64,000 nt of DNA from Talpa occidentalis (lineage: Eukaryota; Chordata; Mammalia; Eulipotyphla; Talpidae). Positions within the stretch are counted from its first letter, which is position 1. Each line of letters starts with the position of its first letter. This document shows, piece after piece, positions 1 to 13,860 of this stretch. The position numbers and the translations under genes are program-made. Location of the stretch: positions 89,435,721 to 89,499,720 of the forward strand of contig NW_023605083.1 in NCBI RefSeq assembly GCF_014898055.3. The letters are read 5' to 3'. The notes under the pieces were generated by a model that saw nothing but the letters and a program-made list of their open reading frames with translations, was not told the origin of the DNA and ran no database searches.

Positions 1-2375
1 GTTGTGGAATTAATTTTAAACAGAAGCAAAAAAAAAAAAAAAAAAAGCAAGAAGGAAGAAAAGCTCTTGTGCAGGATCGGGAGGGAGGGAGATTAATGTT
101 CAGGAAATCAGAGCTGGGGAGCACCCACTAGTAGGGCACCCTGCTCCTGAGACCATACACCATGGCCTTTGATTAATCATTTACTTTCTTAAAAGTGATG
201 GAGCTTCAGGAACCTCCCCCAGCTTGATTGCACACACCCCAGTGCTGAAGGGAAAGAGAAAATCTTCACACATAGACAGGATTGCCCTGGACTCCATCCT
301 GCCTAGTTCCCACCTGCCCCCCCTTGGTCTCAGTGCTCTCTTGCTCTGGAGTGGCTTCTATGTGCCCAACCACTGTGCCCAGAGGCTGGCAGCCATGGCT
401 TCGCATCCTAGCTGCCCTGCTTCCCGGCTGCCCACGTTTATGTCTTTAGGCCCTGGTGTCCCAATGATGGCGATAACTCTCCTTGGGAGAATGAGATGCA
501 TAGAGGGCTTCACCCTGTTTGAGGCGCACACCCACTGCTACTGCCACGGATGCTCTATGGCTTGATGTTGGTGCGCTTTCTGGGGTTCCTACCCTTACTA
601 CCCCCGTGACTCTGGAGGAGATGAATCTCCTGCTCTCCTCATTTCAGACCTCTCTGGTCACTGCCTGAGTCCTCCACACTGACCTTGACCCACAGGTCTG
701 CCTGAGCAATCTGGGTGAGGTGTGGTTTCATGTGGAGAGCCTCCACGTGGGCTGGTCGGGGCAGACTTAGGGTTCCTACTCTAGAAAAGGGGAGAGAGGA
801 ATTAGGGAAGGTTGTGTTTGAGGGCCCAGGAAGCCTAATGAATGACTTATACCCACACCCATACTCCTCTGGTTTCTGACCAATGTGGGAAACCAAACTA
901 AGCACCATTAAAACAGACCCTGCTCTGTTGCCCAAAGTTCAGGGCTCACTTGATAAGCTAGACTTGGGGACACAGAACTGGCCAGTGGCAAAAAGAGACC
1001 TTCTCTCCTCCTCCCAGAGTTAAATTGACCCCTGTCCAGACAGAATGGCTGCACAGCAGCAGGCCTTGGTGATTGGGGTAAGGAGGAGCATAGATAGGGC
1101 AGAGTTCCCCCAGACAAACTCACTTCTAGGGAGGAAAAAGCTGAGTGGCAGAAAGAATGTGGATTAAGCCAAAAGGGAGTGAAGCACAGAGTTGGGGGCA
1201 CTGGGATTCATTTCACAACACCTTCTGGGTGGAGAGCAAATAGGAGAACCCTCCAGCTGTCTGCCTATCTCCCCCACTCCTGCAGCAGGGTCTGGCCTTG
1301 CTGGGAGTTTTCTGCACCTGAAAGTCTGCGGGCTCAAAGCTCAGATTTCACATCTGACTCCAGGCTCCTGCTCCCTCCCCGGCCAGTGCTCTGGGGACCT
1401 GAAGTCAGGAGGGGCCAATGCTCTGGGGACCTGAAGTCAGGAGGGGCCAAGGTTTGCTGCTTCACCCTTCCAGCCCTGCTCCCCCACTTTGCAGCAAGGA
1501 GAGGCTGGTTCTACCTCTAAGACTGCTCCTCCCCAGCTCAGGCTCAGGCTCCAGACCCCCATCCTTAAGCCCCTTCTCCCAAACCCCCTCTCCAGGTTAG
1601 CTCAGCCCTGGAAAGCAAAGAAAATTGAAGAAAGAGCCAGAATGGAGTGGAAGTGAGCAGGGGGTGGGCCAAGAATCCCAAGGCTTGTAACCAAAAGGAG
1701 CTACTTTGGGGCCCTGACGTCGCTCCCTCTCGCCTTGCTCTTCTGCCTGAGTTGTTTTCTCTACCCAAATGCCTCTTCCCACACCCCCCACCTGGCTAAC
1801 TATAATATTATCCATCCTTCAGTCTCAGTTTACATGCCCCTTCCTTAGGAGGTCCCGGCACCGCAAGGTCAACGTGGACTTCTAAAAAGCGCCATTCATC
1901 AGCGTTGATGTTGCTTTAACCATGGGTCATGACCCATTAGTCATCGTGGAACAATTTATCAGGTTCTGACAGCATTTTTTAAACTATGAAACTGAATAGG
2001 ACAGAAAACATCAGAGTGAATTCACTTAGTGAAGGCAAGTTTTGTTGGGTGCGACTTGTTGAAATTGCGTTTGTGTGTGTGCACCCACGTACAGGCGCAC
2101 AGGCACACCTGGGTGGTGTGTGCAACATGCGTCCTGTGGATGATGGCCCAAAAGCTGGAGAGTCCCAGTGGCAGGCATGAGAATCATTGCTTTAGTTTTT
2201 TAGGGCTCTTAGAGCCTTGGGATTATGGACTGACCAGCCTGAAGGACAAGAAGGAAGAGGGCTGCTCGCATTCTTTCAGGGTCCCTATGGGAGCTGCCCC
2301 TGAAGTGGCTTTGCTATGCCCCGGTTAGGCTTGAGTCTTTTTCTGCCCTAGACAGTCATCGCCCCTGCAATCAAC
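1..2375. other. Intergenic DNA, no supported gene
   Basis: No reading frame here looks like a conserved protein. The longest open frames are about 110 codons, have no recognisable domain and often overlap on both strands. A run of A lies at 28-46 and a two-copy tandem repeat at 1,381-1,444. Nothing else is supported. Confidence 0.6.
1381..1444. repeat. Two-copy tandem repeat, 32-bp unit
   Basis: The unit beginning GGCCA(G/A)TGCTCTGGGG occurs at 1,381 and again at 1,413, with one visible difference. A third start at 1,445 stops after a few bases. It is a local duplication with no evident function. Confidence 0.8.
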
Positions 2376-2727
2376 TGCATGTTGGTGCCCCCCAGGGTTA
2401 CGTTGAAGTCCTAACCCCCAATAGGATGGGGTCCGGACAGTCAGTTTAGAAGTGGTCATGTGGGTAGAAGCCCTGTGAAAGGATTAGTGTCCTTATAACA
2501 GATGAGAGACGAATGCTCGCTCCATCCCTGTGTGAGGTGCGATGAGAAGACAGTTGTCTCAAACCAGGAAGCAGACACACATGTCCACCTGGATTGTGGC
2601 AGCACCTTGATTTGCTGGCACCTTAATTTTGGACTCCCCAGGCTCCAGAGCTGTGGGAAATAAATGATGTTTAGATCACCCAGGCAATGGTATTTTTGTT
2701 ACAGCAGCCCCGGCAGAATAATACAGC
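2376..2727 (+). mobile_element. Old MLT1-type (ERVL-MaLR) solo LTR
   Basis: The layout follows the MaLR LTR pattern: a 'gttgaagtcctaaccccc' block near the start, a 'ttagtgtccttataa' block in the middle, then 'ccaggctccagagctgtg', an AATAAA-type signal and a 'gttacagcagcccc' end. It is well diverged, so it is old. The assignment is from memory of the family pattern. Confidence 0.6.
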
Positions 2728-3439
2728 TCCCAAGTTCTCAAACTCCCTCTTACCCAGTTTATGAGTTTCTTAGTGGATTTAGCAGCCCCCTATATGTGTG
2801 TGTTGGCTAGTGGACGTCTTACAGGGCAGCTACCTTGAAAACCTGGGCTTATTCTTGAATGGTGATGCTAAAAGCTGCCATTGATGAGCAATCCCATGAA
2901 GCCCCCATGGGATCTACCCTTTGTGCGCAACTGTAGCCTGTGGCTGAGACAGAGGGCGAGGGAGCCAACCCCGTGCACACCTTGCTTCAGATCCATTGGC
3001 TCCCCGAGAACAGCACTTAGCTCACTTCCATAAACAAGGACATTCATCTTTGTCAGCCCTAATGAACCGCATTTGTCAGACAGGAACCAGAGAGCAGCTG
3101 TGTTGGAGGGAGACAAATCACTTAATCCAAGGCTCCTGATGTGGCAGCCCCTGGCACAGTGGAGATCATGGCATTTAACTACAGAAGGGCCTGGAGGACC
3201 CTCAAGGGGGGAGGGCTGGATGCCCTTGACTGTGCCTGGCGGGGGGTAGTGTGTGAGCTGGCAAACCCAGTGTGTGCGTTGGCTGGTGCTTCTCTCCTTC
3301 ATGCTGCACCTGGTTCTGGGGGTGTGCATCCTGCAGATGCCTGGGCAGGGGGAGAGAGAGTGGGGTGACAGCCTCTGTTCCCAGCAGGATGCAGCCCAGG
3401 AAAAATGACTGTGTCATCCCTTCCAGTCCCACCAACTTG

Positions 3440-3960
3440 TTTCCTTTGAAGATTGTTTAGGAAAAAAATCTTGGATGCAAGGAACAGAAACCCATCTCAA
3501 ATGAGCTTCGGCAGAAGGGGACGTGCTGACTCATGGACTGTGACGCTGAACAGTCAAGCTGCAAGCAAGGCCAGGATGCAGCTGCGGTGCACCCAGGAAT
3601 TCAGACATGAGCTGCATGCCTCCGCTTTCTCTCCATGCTTGTCTCTGCAAGCTCTGTTCTCTCTCCCTGTAGTTGGGCCTCCACCATCAGTGGGGAATTT
3701 GAGTAAGGCACCTCTCAAATTTTTCCTCTCAAGACTTTCACCAATGGAAAGGTGTAGATGTGAGCTTCCCCTGCCCCAAACTGAAAGGAACAAACCCCCA
3801 GGCAAGAGCTCTGTTTGGCCATGGCAGGTCAACCAACACTGTCATCTGTGACATGAGTCGTCTGAGGGGCTTCTGGGGGAACCCAGGGCTGGAGTCGGGG
3901 AGGAGGAGTTGCGGGAGAAAGGTTGGTGTCCTTAGCAGACAGGACAGCACATGTCCACTT
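3440..3960 (+). repeat. Old interspersed repeat, unclassified
   Basis: The stretch starting near 'ggatgcaaggaacagaaaccc' resembles the stretches at 11,850-12,180 and 25,930-26,410. All three have an opening with an animal-repeat look ('aactcaa..tgag/ttaaacaat'), a 'ccagg..caggcttca / catgggctgatccagggttcaaa' block and a CT-rich middle. I cannot name the family. Confidence 0.3.
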
Positions 3961-4206
3961 TGATGGTCTTTGGTCCTCATTTACCTCCAAACCCATATCC
4001 AACTCAGCTCCTCCTCTTGGCTTATAGCCAGACCCAGAGAGAAAAGACCAGTCATTACCCTGAAGACACACAGGGAGTGCAAGCAAGGGAGATGCCTGGG
4101 ATTCTGTCACTGGCCGGCCCTCCCATTTTCAGGGTTACATGTGACTTTTATAGCTGACACCAGGACACACTGTGGGTTTGCCAGGTAGTTTTACTTTGTT
4201 GATTTT

Positions 4207-4474
4207 TTTTTAAAGATTTATTCATTTTTATACAAGAGCTGGGGTACAGGTCAGAGGAGCAGGAGGGTGAGAGGATTCACCAGAGACAGAGCCTGGAGCA
4301 GAACAGGCAGATGGATCAAAATACACTGCTGAGGGGAGCAGCGGGCGAGACAGGAGAGGTCTGCCATGCCATGTGAGTATCTCCCTGGCAGGGAATTGAA
4401 CCTGCACTGCAGAGGCTGCAGACAGTTTCACAGCACTGCTCTGCGCTCAACCCACTGCACCACCGGGGAGGCCC
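4207..4474 (-). mobile_element. tRNA-derived SINE (Rhin-1-like), minus strand
   Basis: Read on the minus strand it has the SINE head, a degraded B box, the TCCCCTCAGCAGTGTA block and an A/T-rich tail. It is flanked by the direct repeat TACTTTGTTGATTTT at 4,192-4,206 and 4,475-4,489, which is a clean target-site duplication from L1-type retrotransposition. Confidence 0.9.
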
Positions 4475-4945
4475 TACTTTGTTGATTTTGACAGTTAAGT
4501 GTCACTGAGGCCGGGATCCTGGTGGCCTTTGCATATGTACCAAGTTGCTCCTTATCTGCACCAGCCCTGGGTTCTCAGATCACTCGGTATAGTAGAATTG
4601 AAGAAGTGTGCTGCAGATGGCAAAAACACTTCACACTGATTCTCTCAGTAAGTTTCAAATGTTTTGACCATTAATGTTGGCAAGAAAAAATATTTTTAAA
4701 ACAAAACAATACATATCACAACATGAGTCAAGACATGCCAATGCATATCTACATACCCACACATAGTTCTATGGACACACATTGTTGTATCAGCAACACC
4801 ACACTGTCAAAGAAACGGGACTTGTGGAGCGAACTGTTACAGCAGGATGCTGCTGAGACGGCAAAACCTGGCCTTTTTATTGATTGAATGATTTTACAGA
4901 GTCAATTACTCAGGGCAGGAGAACAAAGAGAAAAAAGTTAGAAGG

Positions 4946-5228
4946 GGGACTCCCTGGTAGTGCAAGGGGTTAAGATGCAACCTATGAGGCTGTTTGCAGC
5001 CACTGAAGCACAAGTTCGATTCCGGTCAGGGAGCACCCCACATGGCGCAGCAGACCTCTCCTGTCTTGCCCACCACTCCCCTCAGCAGTGTATTTCAGTC
5101 TGTCTACCTGTTCTGTTCCCCACTCTGTCTCTGGTGAATCCTCTCACCGACCGCCCCCCCAAACCCTACGCCTCTGGCCTGTGCCCCAGTTCTTGTATGA
5201 ATAAATAAATAAATCTTTAAAAAAAAAG
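4946..5228 (+). mobile_element. tRNA-derived SINE (Rhin-1-like), plus strand
   Basis: The full SINE pattern is present: an ACTCCCTGGTAGTGCAAGGG head, a B-box-like GTTCGATTCC, the TCCCCTCAGCAGTGTA block and a tail of AATAAATAAATAAATC plus A's. The direct repeat GTTAGAAGG at 4,937-4,945 and 5,229-5,237 marks the target-site duplication. It belongs to the 'CAACCTATGA' head subtype shared with 14,095-14,362. Confidence 0.9.
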
Positions 5229-5338
5229 GTTAGAAGGAAGTAAATGCATGCTTAGGTTACCTTGGCTTTTTGGGGAGATGAATCTGAGGATCCAGATTAG
5301 TTTTATGGCCCATGTTTGAAGATCAAAATCAAGCTTTT

Positions 5339-5842
<504 letters not shown>

Positions 5843-6339
5843 TCAAAATCAAGCTTTTGAGCCCCACTCATGGCTGATCAGTCTCTGGAACACAAAGTTG
5901 CCTATCAGTCTATTGCTCCCCAGGCGTTGCTGGTCATGTCTCCTGAGCATACTCATTGTCCCAGGGAATTAAGCATCCTGCTCTTGCTTAACTTGAGAGG
6001 AACCTTTGCAGGGTGGGTAGCTTGCATTCTTTAAGTTTAGGTAATTGATTGACTGGACCAAATGGACTTTGTACTGAAAAGCCCAAACTGCGTAGCCAGA
6101 ATGATCACTTAAGCAACCCTTCAAATCTAGCAGACCCACAACACATGTTTATATCAAACTGAAACAAGTTTTGAAAAAATGTACTTGTCTCTGTGACTCA
6201 TGATGAAACTTAGTATTTTTCCTTTTCTATTCTATTCTTTTAAACTCACTGGGCTGTTTTCATGATCTATATGCACAACTTCACTGACTCTCCTCACATT
6301 ATTTGTCTGTCACTGAACTGTCTTCTGCATAGCAAGAGC

Positions 6340-6540
6340 TCCATGGGCAGTGTAGCTTCTGGATGCCAGGGCTAGGATTTTATACATGAATTTACTTACT
6401 CCTCCCAATAATACTGTAAGGTGGGAGCTATTGATTTTATTGCATAGGTAAAGAAATGGAGCATCAATGATTAAAATCAGAGGTTGGAGTAAAATGACAA
6501 CACTGAAACAGACTATCAGATTCCAAAACTTTTCTATCAC
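6340..6540 (-). repeat. MIR fragment
   Basis: The run 'aatactgtaaggtgggagctattgattttat..taaagaaatggagcatc' follows the reverse complement of the MIR core. It is old and diverged. Confidence 0.5.
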
Positions 6541-6569
6541 TAGTCCGCTGCCACTATGAGGCCTAGTAA

Positions 6570-7075
6570 GCCCTTGTGCAAAACCTTGTGCTGGAGAGGT
6601 TACAGAAGACAGCTACAGGTCTTTGCTGCTCCTCACGTGAAAGGTGGGGTCTTATTCCCTTCCTCTTAAATCCTGGCTGGCCCCCATGATCTGCACAACC
6701 AACAGAATAGTCTAGAACTATGAAGTTAGATCTGAAGAAGTCTTGCACCTCTGTGTGAGTCTGCTGGACCCTCTCGTGGTGTCTCAAGCCACAAAAGTCC
6801 AACTACTTAGAAACACTATGCTGAAGACACCATGTGAAGGTCTTCTGGCCCACAGCCGAGGACATTCTCCACCCATCTCCAGCAATGAACAGACATGGAA
6901 ATGAAGCTGCATTGTCTAAACCAGACTAACTCATGTGAAGCAGAAGACACCCCCAGCTGAGCCCTGCCCTCATTCCTGATCATCACACCATGGTGAAGTA
7001 TAATGAACTGCTATGGTCTCCAGTCATTAAGTTTTGATAGTTTGCTATGCAATGACAGATAGCCTGAACGTGAGC
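6570..7075 (+). mobile_element. Possible old MaLR-like LTR
   Basis: The end 'ccagtcattaagttttgatagtttgctatgcaatgacagatagcctgaac' matches the usual 3' end of old mammalian MaLR/MER LTRs. The middle carries 'ctgctggaccctctc' and 'catgtgaaggtcttctggcc' blocks in the expected order. The subfamily is not identifiable by eye. Confidence 0.4.
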
Positions 7076-9245
7076 TTCAGGCACTCCCAGCCCCTAGGAG
7101 CCACCTCTTCTCTTTACAACTCAAGATGGATTCTGCTATAATCATGGTAAGGCCATGCCCACCATCTTCTCTCTCCAATTCTGCTGCATAGTTTCCGCGC
7201 CTTCAGACACAGAATCTCTATTTTATAAGCCATGAGGATATGCTGGGAAGTAGAAGAGGGTCCAGAGGGTCTTTCCAGTCCCCCTCTCACCCATGTTGAC
7301 CTGCCCAGTGGGCCACTGTCAGCCCATAGGTGACTTTCATAAGGGCACAGCAGAGAGAAGGAGGCTGCCAACTGAGAGGGTAAATGTGCCGGCATGGAAA
7401 TAGTCATAAATAATAGAAAAGCATTTTCTTGCATTTCTACATGACTCCCAAGGCACCCCCACTGACTGATGATGGAGGGAGGAAAACAGCCCTGAAATCA
7501 AAAAGCTTTTCTTCTTGAGAGGAGGCTTTGTAACACTCAGGCCCAACACCACACAATGAAGGAAAAATGAAATCCCACACATCCCAGAGGAGGAGAATGT
7601 ACTACAAAGGCTGGAGTCACAGCAGGGGAAGGTAGTGAAAAAAAGGTGGTTGGGGGGGTCTAGGAAGGGAGTGGGGGAAGAGTAGGAGGGGTGTGGGGGA
7701 AGGGGGATGGGAAGGGACTGTTTGTTAATATTTACTCAAATTAATAAGATGTTGAACAACAGCCTCTACATAAAAGACACTGTTAAAATTAGTAAGTAGT
7801 TCATCCTGATCTAACAATATGGAATAATTAATTTCCACACTCGTGTGCTTTTTTTCATAAACAGTAATTAAAGAGAAATATTATATAGCTGCACCTGTTT
7901 TTCACTCTCGGCTTACCACAGTGAGTAAACCCAATCTTTTATTGATGAGAAGAGACGCACGCTGGAAAGCTGTGGGAAGAGCATCAAAACCCCTCCAGCC
8001 TTCCCTTGAGACGTGTAAGAAATCTCAAATTATTAAACCATATGGAGGATGTTCTGTGGATGGCTGTTCACACCACTGGCCCAAGCCCAATTTCCTCTGA
8101 TTTTCAGCTCCTCTAGTGGGTCCCGGGCTCTTAGGGGAGTAAGGCTCCCGTGCCTGGAGTAAGGAGAGTCTTATGAATTGGCTGAACTGAGGACAGGGAC
8201 AGATTTCTGCATTCTGGAAGGCTGATATTCTCTGCCCCCAAGTGAGAGTGTCAGACGGCCCAGAGAGAAGATGGAGCAGTTCAAGTTCAGGGGCGCCGAG
8301 GCCCCTCTGGTGGTCAGACATTAGCCATCCAAGCCAGCTTACCCCACCTGGGATCCAGGGCTTCTGCCTGGCTGGAGAGGTGAGGCCAGGGCAGGCAGAG
8401 GCAGGAGAGCTAATATTTGCACAGTGCTTTACAGTTTGCTCTTTACACTTTCATACGCATTATGCAAAATTATTCTGCTCTCCAGCTAACTCCCAGCAGG
8501 GATCCTGCCACAGCTGCCGCCTGGAAATTCTGGTTTCTACATCAGGTCTCTGAGGCCACCCTGGAGTCAGGGCACCTTGGTGAGGACTCCTGTGCCCCTC
8601 TCCCCCCAATGTGATTTCCTTTGCTGAGGCTCCCTCTCCACTCACAAAAGCTGCTCATTGGCCAATGAGTCCTTGGACTCCTGGGAAGAGGCCCTATGTC
8701 AAAATAACGTGAGCAACCTCTGATGTTTTCACTCAGGCAGGGACAGAGGCAAGTTCACACCAGGCGCACTTGGAATCCTTTTATTTTTTTTTTAACATAT
8801 ATATGTATTTTTTTACATTGTTGTTATTTTTTTTTTGTACAATGTTTGATTTCTCATTCTTACTAGGGCACCATGATCTTCCATCCCCTTCTCATGGCAC
8901 CCCCTAGCAGGCCCTAGTCCCTGCTTCCTGGAATTTCCTCCAAGCAGTATTGTCAGGAAGGATTACAGAAGTCAGGTGAGTAAGCACCTGTGGGTGTATT
9001 ACTTATGGGAACTTGACCAAGATTGGAGAGGGAAGATCCAAGTCCCTGGAACCTTGGGGGTGACAGCTAAAATTATCCATTTACCTGCATTCTTTTTCCT
9101 CAGGGCACTATCCTTCGTGGCACCATAGCTCCCAAACTCCATGGAGTCTCATGCTCTCTCCTTAGGTCTGGTTGTCTACGATTTTCACCTGACTTAATTG
9201 GCTCAATTCCTTGATGTTCTTTTCCCTCCAGTAGTCACTAGCAGT
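7076..9245. other. Intergenic DNA, no supported gene
   Basis: The G-rich run near 7,640-7,710 and the T-rich run at 8,778-8,840 are low-complexity. The T-rich run resembles the 3' end of the minus-strand L1 at 48,267 and may be a short L1 remnant. No coding or RNA gene is supported. Confidence 0.5.
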
Positions 9246-9249
9246 AGGA

Positions 9250-9690
9250 GGCAAACCATGACCCCTTAAAGACCCATATCCTCGTCTGTAGAACCTGTAA
9301 CTATGTCACAGAGGAAAGAGGAGTTAAGGTTGTCAATCAGCTGAGTTTCAAATAGGGAGATCATTCTAGATATGGGTGTGTCCTGTGCAATCACACGGGT
9401 CCTTATAAGTAGACAAGGAAGTTGGAAGAGAGAGCCAGGGATATGGTGGGGTGAGAGAGACCCAGACCACCACTGCAGGCTTTGAAGAAGGCACAAGGGG
9501 TCTGAGCCACAAGTCAAGGAATGCAAGTGGTCTCTACAAGATAAAAAGGCAAGGATTCTCCCCTCAAGGCTTCAGAAAAGACAAAGTCCTGTTGTTACCT
9601 TGATTTTAGCCCAATATCTTCTGACATATGGAACTGTGACATAATCAATGAGCGGCCATTTGTTACAGCAGCAATAGGAAACTAGTACCC
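9250..9690 (+). mobile_element. Old MLT1-type LTR
   Basis: It contains the ordered blocks 'ggagatcattctagatatggg', 'gggtccttataag', 'ggaactgtgacataat' and 'tttgttacagcagcaataggaaac', the typical progression of an MLT1-like LTR in + orientation. Confidence 0.6.
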
Positions 9691-10929
9691 ACTTAGATGA
9701 GTTCTTCCCACACCATTCCACCACCACCCTAGCTATTCCAACAAAGTCGAATTTAACATTTACAACTCACAAAGAACTTCTCTTATGTAGTTGTCTAGAC
9801 CAGGGTCTCTCCCCTAACTGTCTCTCCCCAGAGGCAACTGGCCATGAATGAAAGTCCTTGGGATTCCATCACCTCGGTTACCACACCTGCCCTCAAGGAG
9901 CTGCGTGTGATGGGAAGCACATCAGTGGGGCCCTCTGGAGGAGGTTCAAGTGGTTATGTCTATGCAGTCTCTTTTTGCAGCTATTTCTTTCACCAGTCAT
10001 CCAGGTTAAGCTAGTTACCCCACCCTAGGATCACATACACACCCTCAATATACCAGAAGCCAGGGCAGGGGGTGTGGTTCCCATTTGGATCTTGCAGGGT
10101 AGTTAGAATTCACTGGGCACAGCCAGTGGCAATCACTGAAGACTTTCCCCTCGACAAACTGCCTAGTTCTTCACTGAAGAAATTGGGGTTTCCTGGTCTT
10201 CACAGAAGAAATTGGGGCTCGGAAGACCGCCTAAGGAGGAGAAGAATCAGGCCCATCCAGTGCAGGGCACTGCAGTCTCGGGAGCACACCACTGCCCTGG
10301 GCGGGGCCGGGGGAGAGCGGGAGGTGCAGAGGGCAGTCCAGCAACACAGGCTGTGTGTGATGAGGATTGAGGGCTGCTCCATGTCTCCCCTTTTCCTACC
10401 TCTGATGCCCATGGAGATTAGGCTAGTAGGGGCTCCTGCCCCAAAGTGTCTTGGGGGGCTGGGTGACTAATCCTTGTCCTTCTGCTTTCCAAGGAAGCAG
10501 GGCAAACTGGAAAACTGGAAGAGAACAGGAAGGGCTGGGGTTCCTGGCCTATGTACCTGGGTTGTGCTAAGCAGGCCCGTTGGGTAACCAGAGCAGGCAG
10601 AGTTATAAAACACAACTCAGGAAACAAGTACTTGGCAAGTCCAAAGGATTGAGGCAGGCTTAGGAAGGGCCAAGGAGTAGGGGAAAGAGTAGTTGAGGAG
10701 GCTGAGAGAGCTTGGAGATTGAGCCCCATTAAGCCTTTGTTTTGTGAGTGAGTCCTTCTCCCCTACAGCTGTTCAGTATGTGGCCCAAGTATGACCTTGA
10801 CCTGTTTGGAGAGAATGCCGGTGACCACACTGGGGCTCAAGCAATGATTCAGCTCTTGCATTTAATTGACTTTGTCTGGTTCACCCACCTCTAGACACAG
10901 AATTAATACACTTCGACTTTTTTGCCACT

Positions 10930-11350
10930 ATAAACCCGCGATCATGGCTGGTGGGAGCAATTGGGCAAAATATTAACAACCTTGAAAATATTCAAGCTTT
11001 TGTCCTGATAATGTCCTGGGAATCCAACCCAAGGGTGTCATCACAGATGTGAAGAGACTTTGCTCAAAGAAGTTAGTCACGACATAATTTATTTAGATAG
11101 CAAACAATTGACCAATTGCATAACTGTTCAATAAAAGAAAAATTTGTGTATAGAAAAATCCCTCTGCAAAATATTATGCCATTGAAAATGATTACAAAGA
11201 CATTGGGTTGGTGGGAGGACAAAAATGTCTATAACATAAAATTGCATATTCAGAATGATTGAAAGTGTGTAGATTTAAAAAATTGAGAAATTTGGGTGTT
11301 TGCTACTTTTTTGTTATACTTTTCTACATTTTCTAACATTTTCACAGTGA
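10930..11350 (+). mobile_element. Old L1M 3' fragment
   Basis: The blocks 'caacccaagggtgtcatcacag', 'tatgccattgaaaatgattacaaag' and 'ttttctacattttctaacattttcacagtgac' match the 3' end of ancient L1 elements read forward. It is 5'-truncated. Confidence 0.6.
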
Positions 11351-11849
11351 CTACATACTACTTTTAGAATCAGAGAAAGGGGCAGCATTGGTGCCTTCTT
11401 TGAGCCCTTAGTCTGTCTCCTGAAACCCATGTTCCTTATTAACAGGGTTGAGGCTTACAAAGCCAGCTCCATGGGATTCCTGTCGGTCTTGCCTGGCACT
11501 ACCCATTAGGAAAGTTGTCTGGCTTTAATTCCAAATCCCAATAAAAACACTGCAGCTGTTTTCCTTCTGAATTCTGCAGAAGAAAAAACCTTCCCTGTGC
11601 ATTTGATTCTCTTCTGCACAGCCAAGCTCTCTTTTCATGCAAATACTAAATACATTCTAATGGATCCAGATTGTTACTGATTTAGTCCAAGATTGGGGTA
11701 CTTAAGTCACCATCATCTGAGTCTTCAAACTCTGATTTCGAGTACACACAAAACTCTACAAAAGAGTGTACATATAACCAATTCAGTCTTGAGAATTCTC
11801 TTCTTCAGAAAGGAAAAGCTAGTTCAACCTGGCTTAAACAATAAAGGGA

Positions 11850-12180
11850 ATTTGTTCTCTGGTTGAAACAAAATGTCCAGAGGTATGCAGGCTTCAGAAA
11901 CAGTTTGATCCAGAGGTTTATGGTGGCGTCAGGGCCCTGTTGCTATTTTCTCTGCATTTCCTTGGGTCAGTGTTATCCTTGGGTGGCTGGCTTCCTTTGG
12001 GGCTGCCATCCAGGTGGGCCAGGCTGTATCCACAGTGCTTTGTTCAGAAGAAAAAAGGGTGTTGTCTTCCCAACCTCCCCAGTAAGAATACTGAAATTTG
12101 CTCTGATTGGGCTGACGCCAGTCAGGTACTCACTCTGTAACTGTGACCAGAGAGAAAAAAATGCAGAGTCTATCTTAGAC
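11850..12180 (+). repeat. Old interspersed repeat, unclassified
   Basis: It opens 'ggcttaaacaataaagggaatttg', a layout shared with 3,440-3,960 and 25,930-26,410. The 107-codon open frame across it has no recognisable domain and is not annotated as a gene. Confidence 0.35.
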
Positions 12181-12189
12181 AGGTAAAAT

Positions 12190-13515
12190 GCCCAAACTAG
12201 AGCTGGGGGTGGAAGTAGTTTCTCCAGAAATCAGGACCACTAGAAAGCATAAAATGAATGCTGGGGAGGTTGTCACAAACGTCTACCATGGGAAATCTGT
12301 TCTTTGACTTTTGGGAGGATACATAAGGAGTTGTTTTGCAAATGCTAAGTACAGGAACATTTGCGGATGTTCAACTCTAGTGTTTTATTTGGCCAACATT
12401 TACCATTCATTTACAAATCTAGTTAAATAAAATATTTTTATTTTCCACTCTTTCTGTACTTCAAGGAAATCTATGTGCAAAGAAGAATACTAAGTCAAAA
12501 TACTTCAGTGTCCCAAGGAAACAAAGATTAGAAACCTAATTATAGCATTTTGAGTTTAATCAATAGAACAATGAAATCCATCCATGAGGACAGACTTCTT
12601 ATTCCTGGCCTCACCAGCCTTTACGTGCATGCTCTCCTTTGACCAAAATGTCCTGCACCATCCTTCTCTGCTAAAAATTCCTACTCGCACATCAACAACC
12701 CTTTCACACCATCTTCTATGGGTGCCTTTGAGACACCCCTCCACTTAATAGCATCAGTGGGTCTCTCCCATGGGTTCCCACCACACACTCCTCATTTCTG
12801 GTGGGGTGCTGTGTTACTATGTGCTATGTTGTCTGTTGAACATGATAACCACAGGGGGCAAGGGGCTGGGTGAGGAAGGGAGTGTGGGAGAACAGAGCCC
12901 ACAAAAGTCCTAGCAGCCATGATGGCCAAAGGATATTTAGCCTCAGCTTTCAACCTACCACAGAGAGAGCTCTCTGGTGAAGGCACTGTGGAGAATTGCA
13001 GGAAAGGGAACTGTGTTCTGCATGCGAATGATATGGACTAAAAGGAAGGTAACAAGTAAGAGAGTCAAGGCAAAAGGAGGGGACCCCTCAGGTCTCCCTG
13101 GAGACTAGAGGCGGGCACTAGGATCTCCATGCACAAGTGCCAGGATTCCTGGAGGTGGTCCTTCCTCTCTTATTTACAGGATTATAAGGAGAGGGGAGGA
13201 TTGGACACCTGACATCTGGGTTGTAATTTAGTTAAAAAGCAAATTTCCTACCATGCAGGGGACATCGGCAATTTTTTTTTTTTTTAGCAGTATCATATTT
13301 CACAAAAAAAAAAAAAGAGTTCCACATTAGAACTGCCCTTCCACCACCAGCAGCACTTCCTAAGAAGGTGCAGTCTGTCCTTGGGCTGGAGGCTGCCCTC
13401 CACTGCCAGGCTGACATCCCCACCCCCACCCACCCCTGCAGAAGCCGCCCAGGCCACTGCCCGTTGCTGCCTTCCAGCGCAGGGCGTGGTGAAGCCCCCT
13501 CACCCCTCAGATAAG
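12190..13515. other. Intergenic DNA, no supported gene
   Basis: Short poly(T) (13,273-13,285) and poly(A) (near 13,302-13,316) runs are present. No domain-bearing reading frame and no RNA gene could be recognised. Confidence 0.5.
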
Positions 13516-13519
13516 GGAT

Positions 13520-13860
13520 TGGCAAGTTACCACCTGTGGGTCAGATCCATCACACCACCTGCTTTTTTACAGCCCATGGAAATGGTTTTTACACTTTTAA
13601 ATGGTTAGGGGGAAAAAATCAAAAGCAGAATGATATTTCACGACATGTGAAAATTATATGAAATTAAAATTTCAGCATCCATAAAGGATCCAGTGAAGTT
13701 TTCTTGGAACACAGCCACACACACTCGCTCACATCTTCATCTGCCACTGCTCTGTGCTGCAGCGGCAGGGCCCAGCAGGCACGGCAGGCGCCGCTGGCTG
13801 CAGAGCTGAAAATATGTATTCTCTGACCCACCACAGAAAATGTAGATGTAGCCCCTGCTT
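13520..13860 (+). repeat. Old hAT-type DNA transposon relic
   Basis: The order 'ggcaagttaccacctgtgggtca', 'cttggaacacagccacacacact', 'gctgcagcggcag' and 'agctgaaaatatgtattctctgaccc' matches a common non-autonomous mammalian DNA transposon. Relatives lie at 52,740-52,975 (reverse) and 62,985-63,225. I am not certain of the Repbase name. Confidence 0.5.
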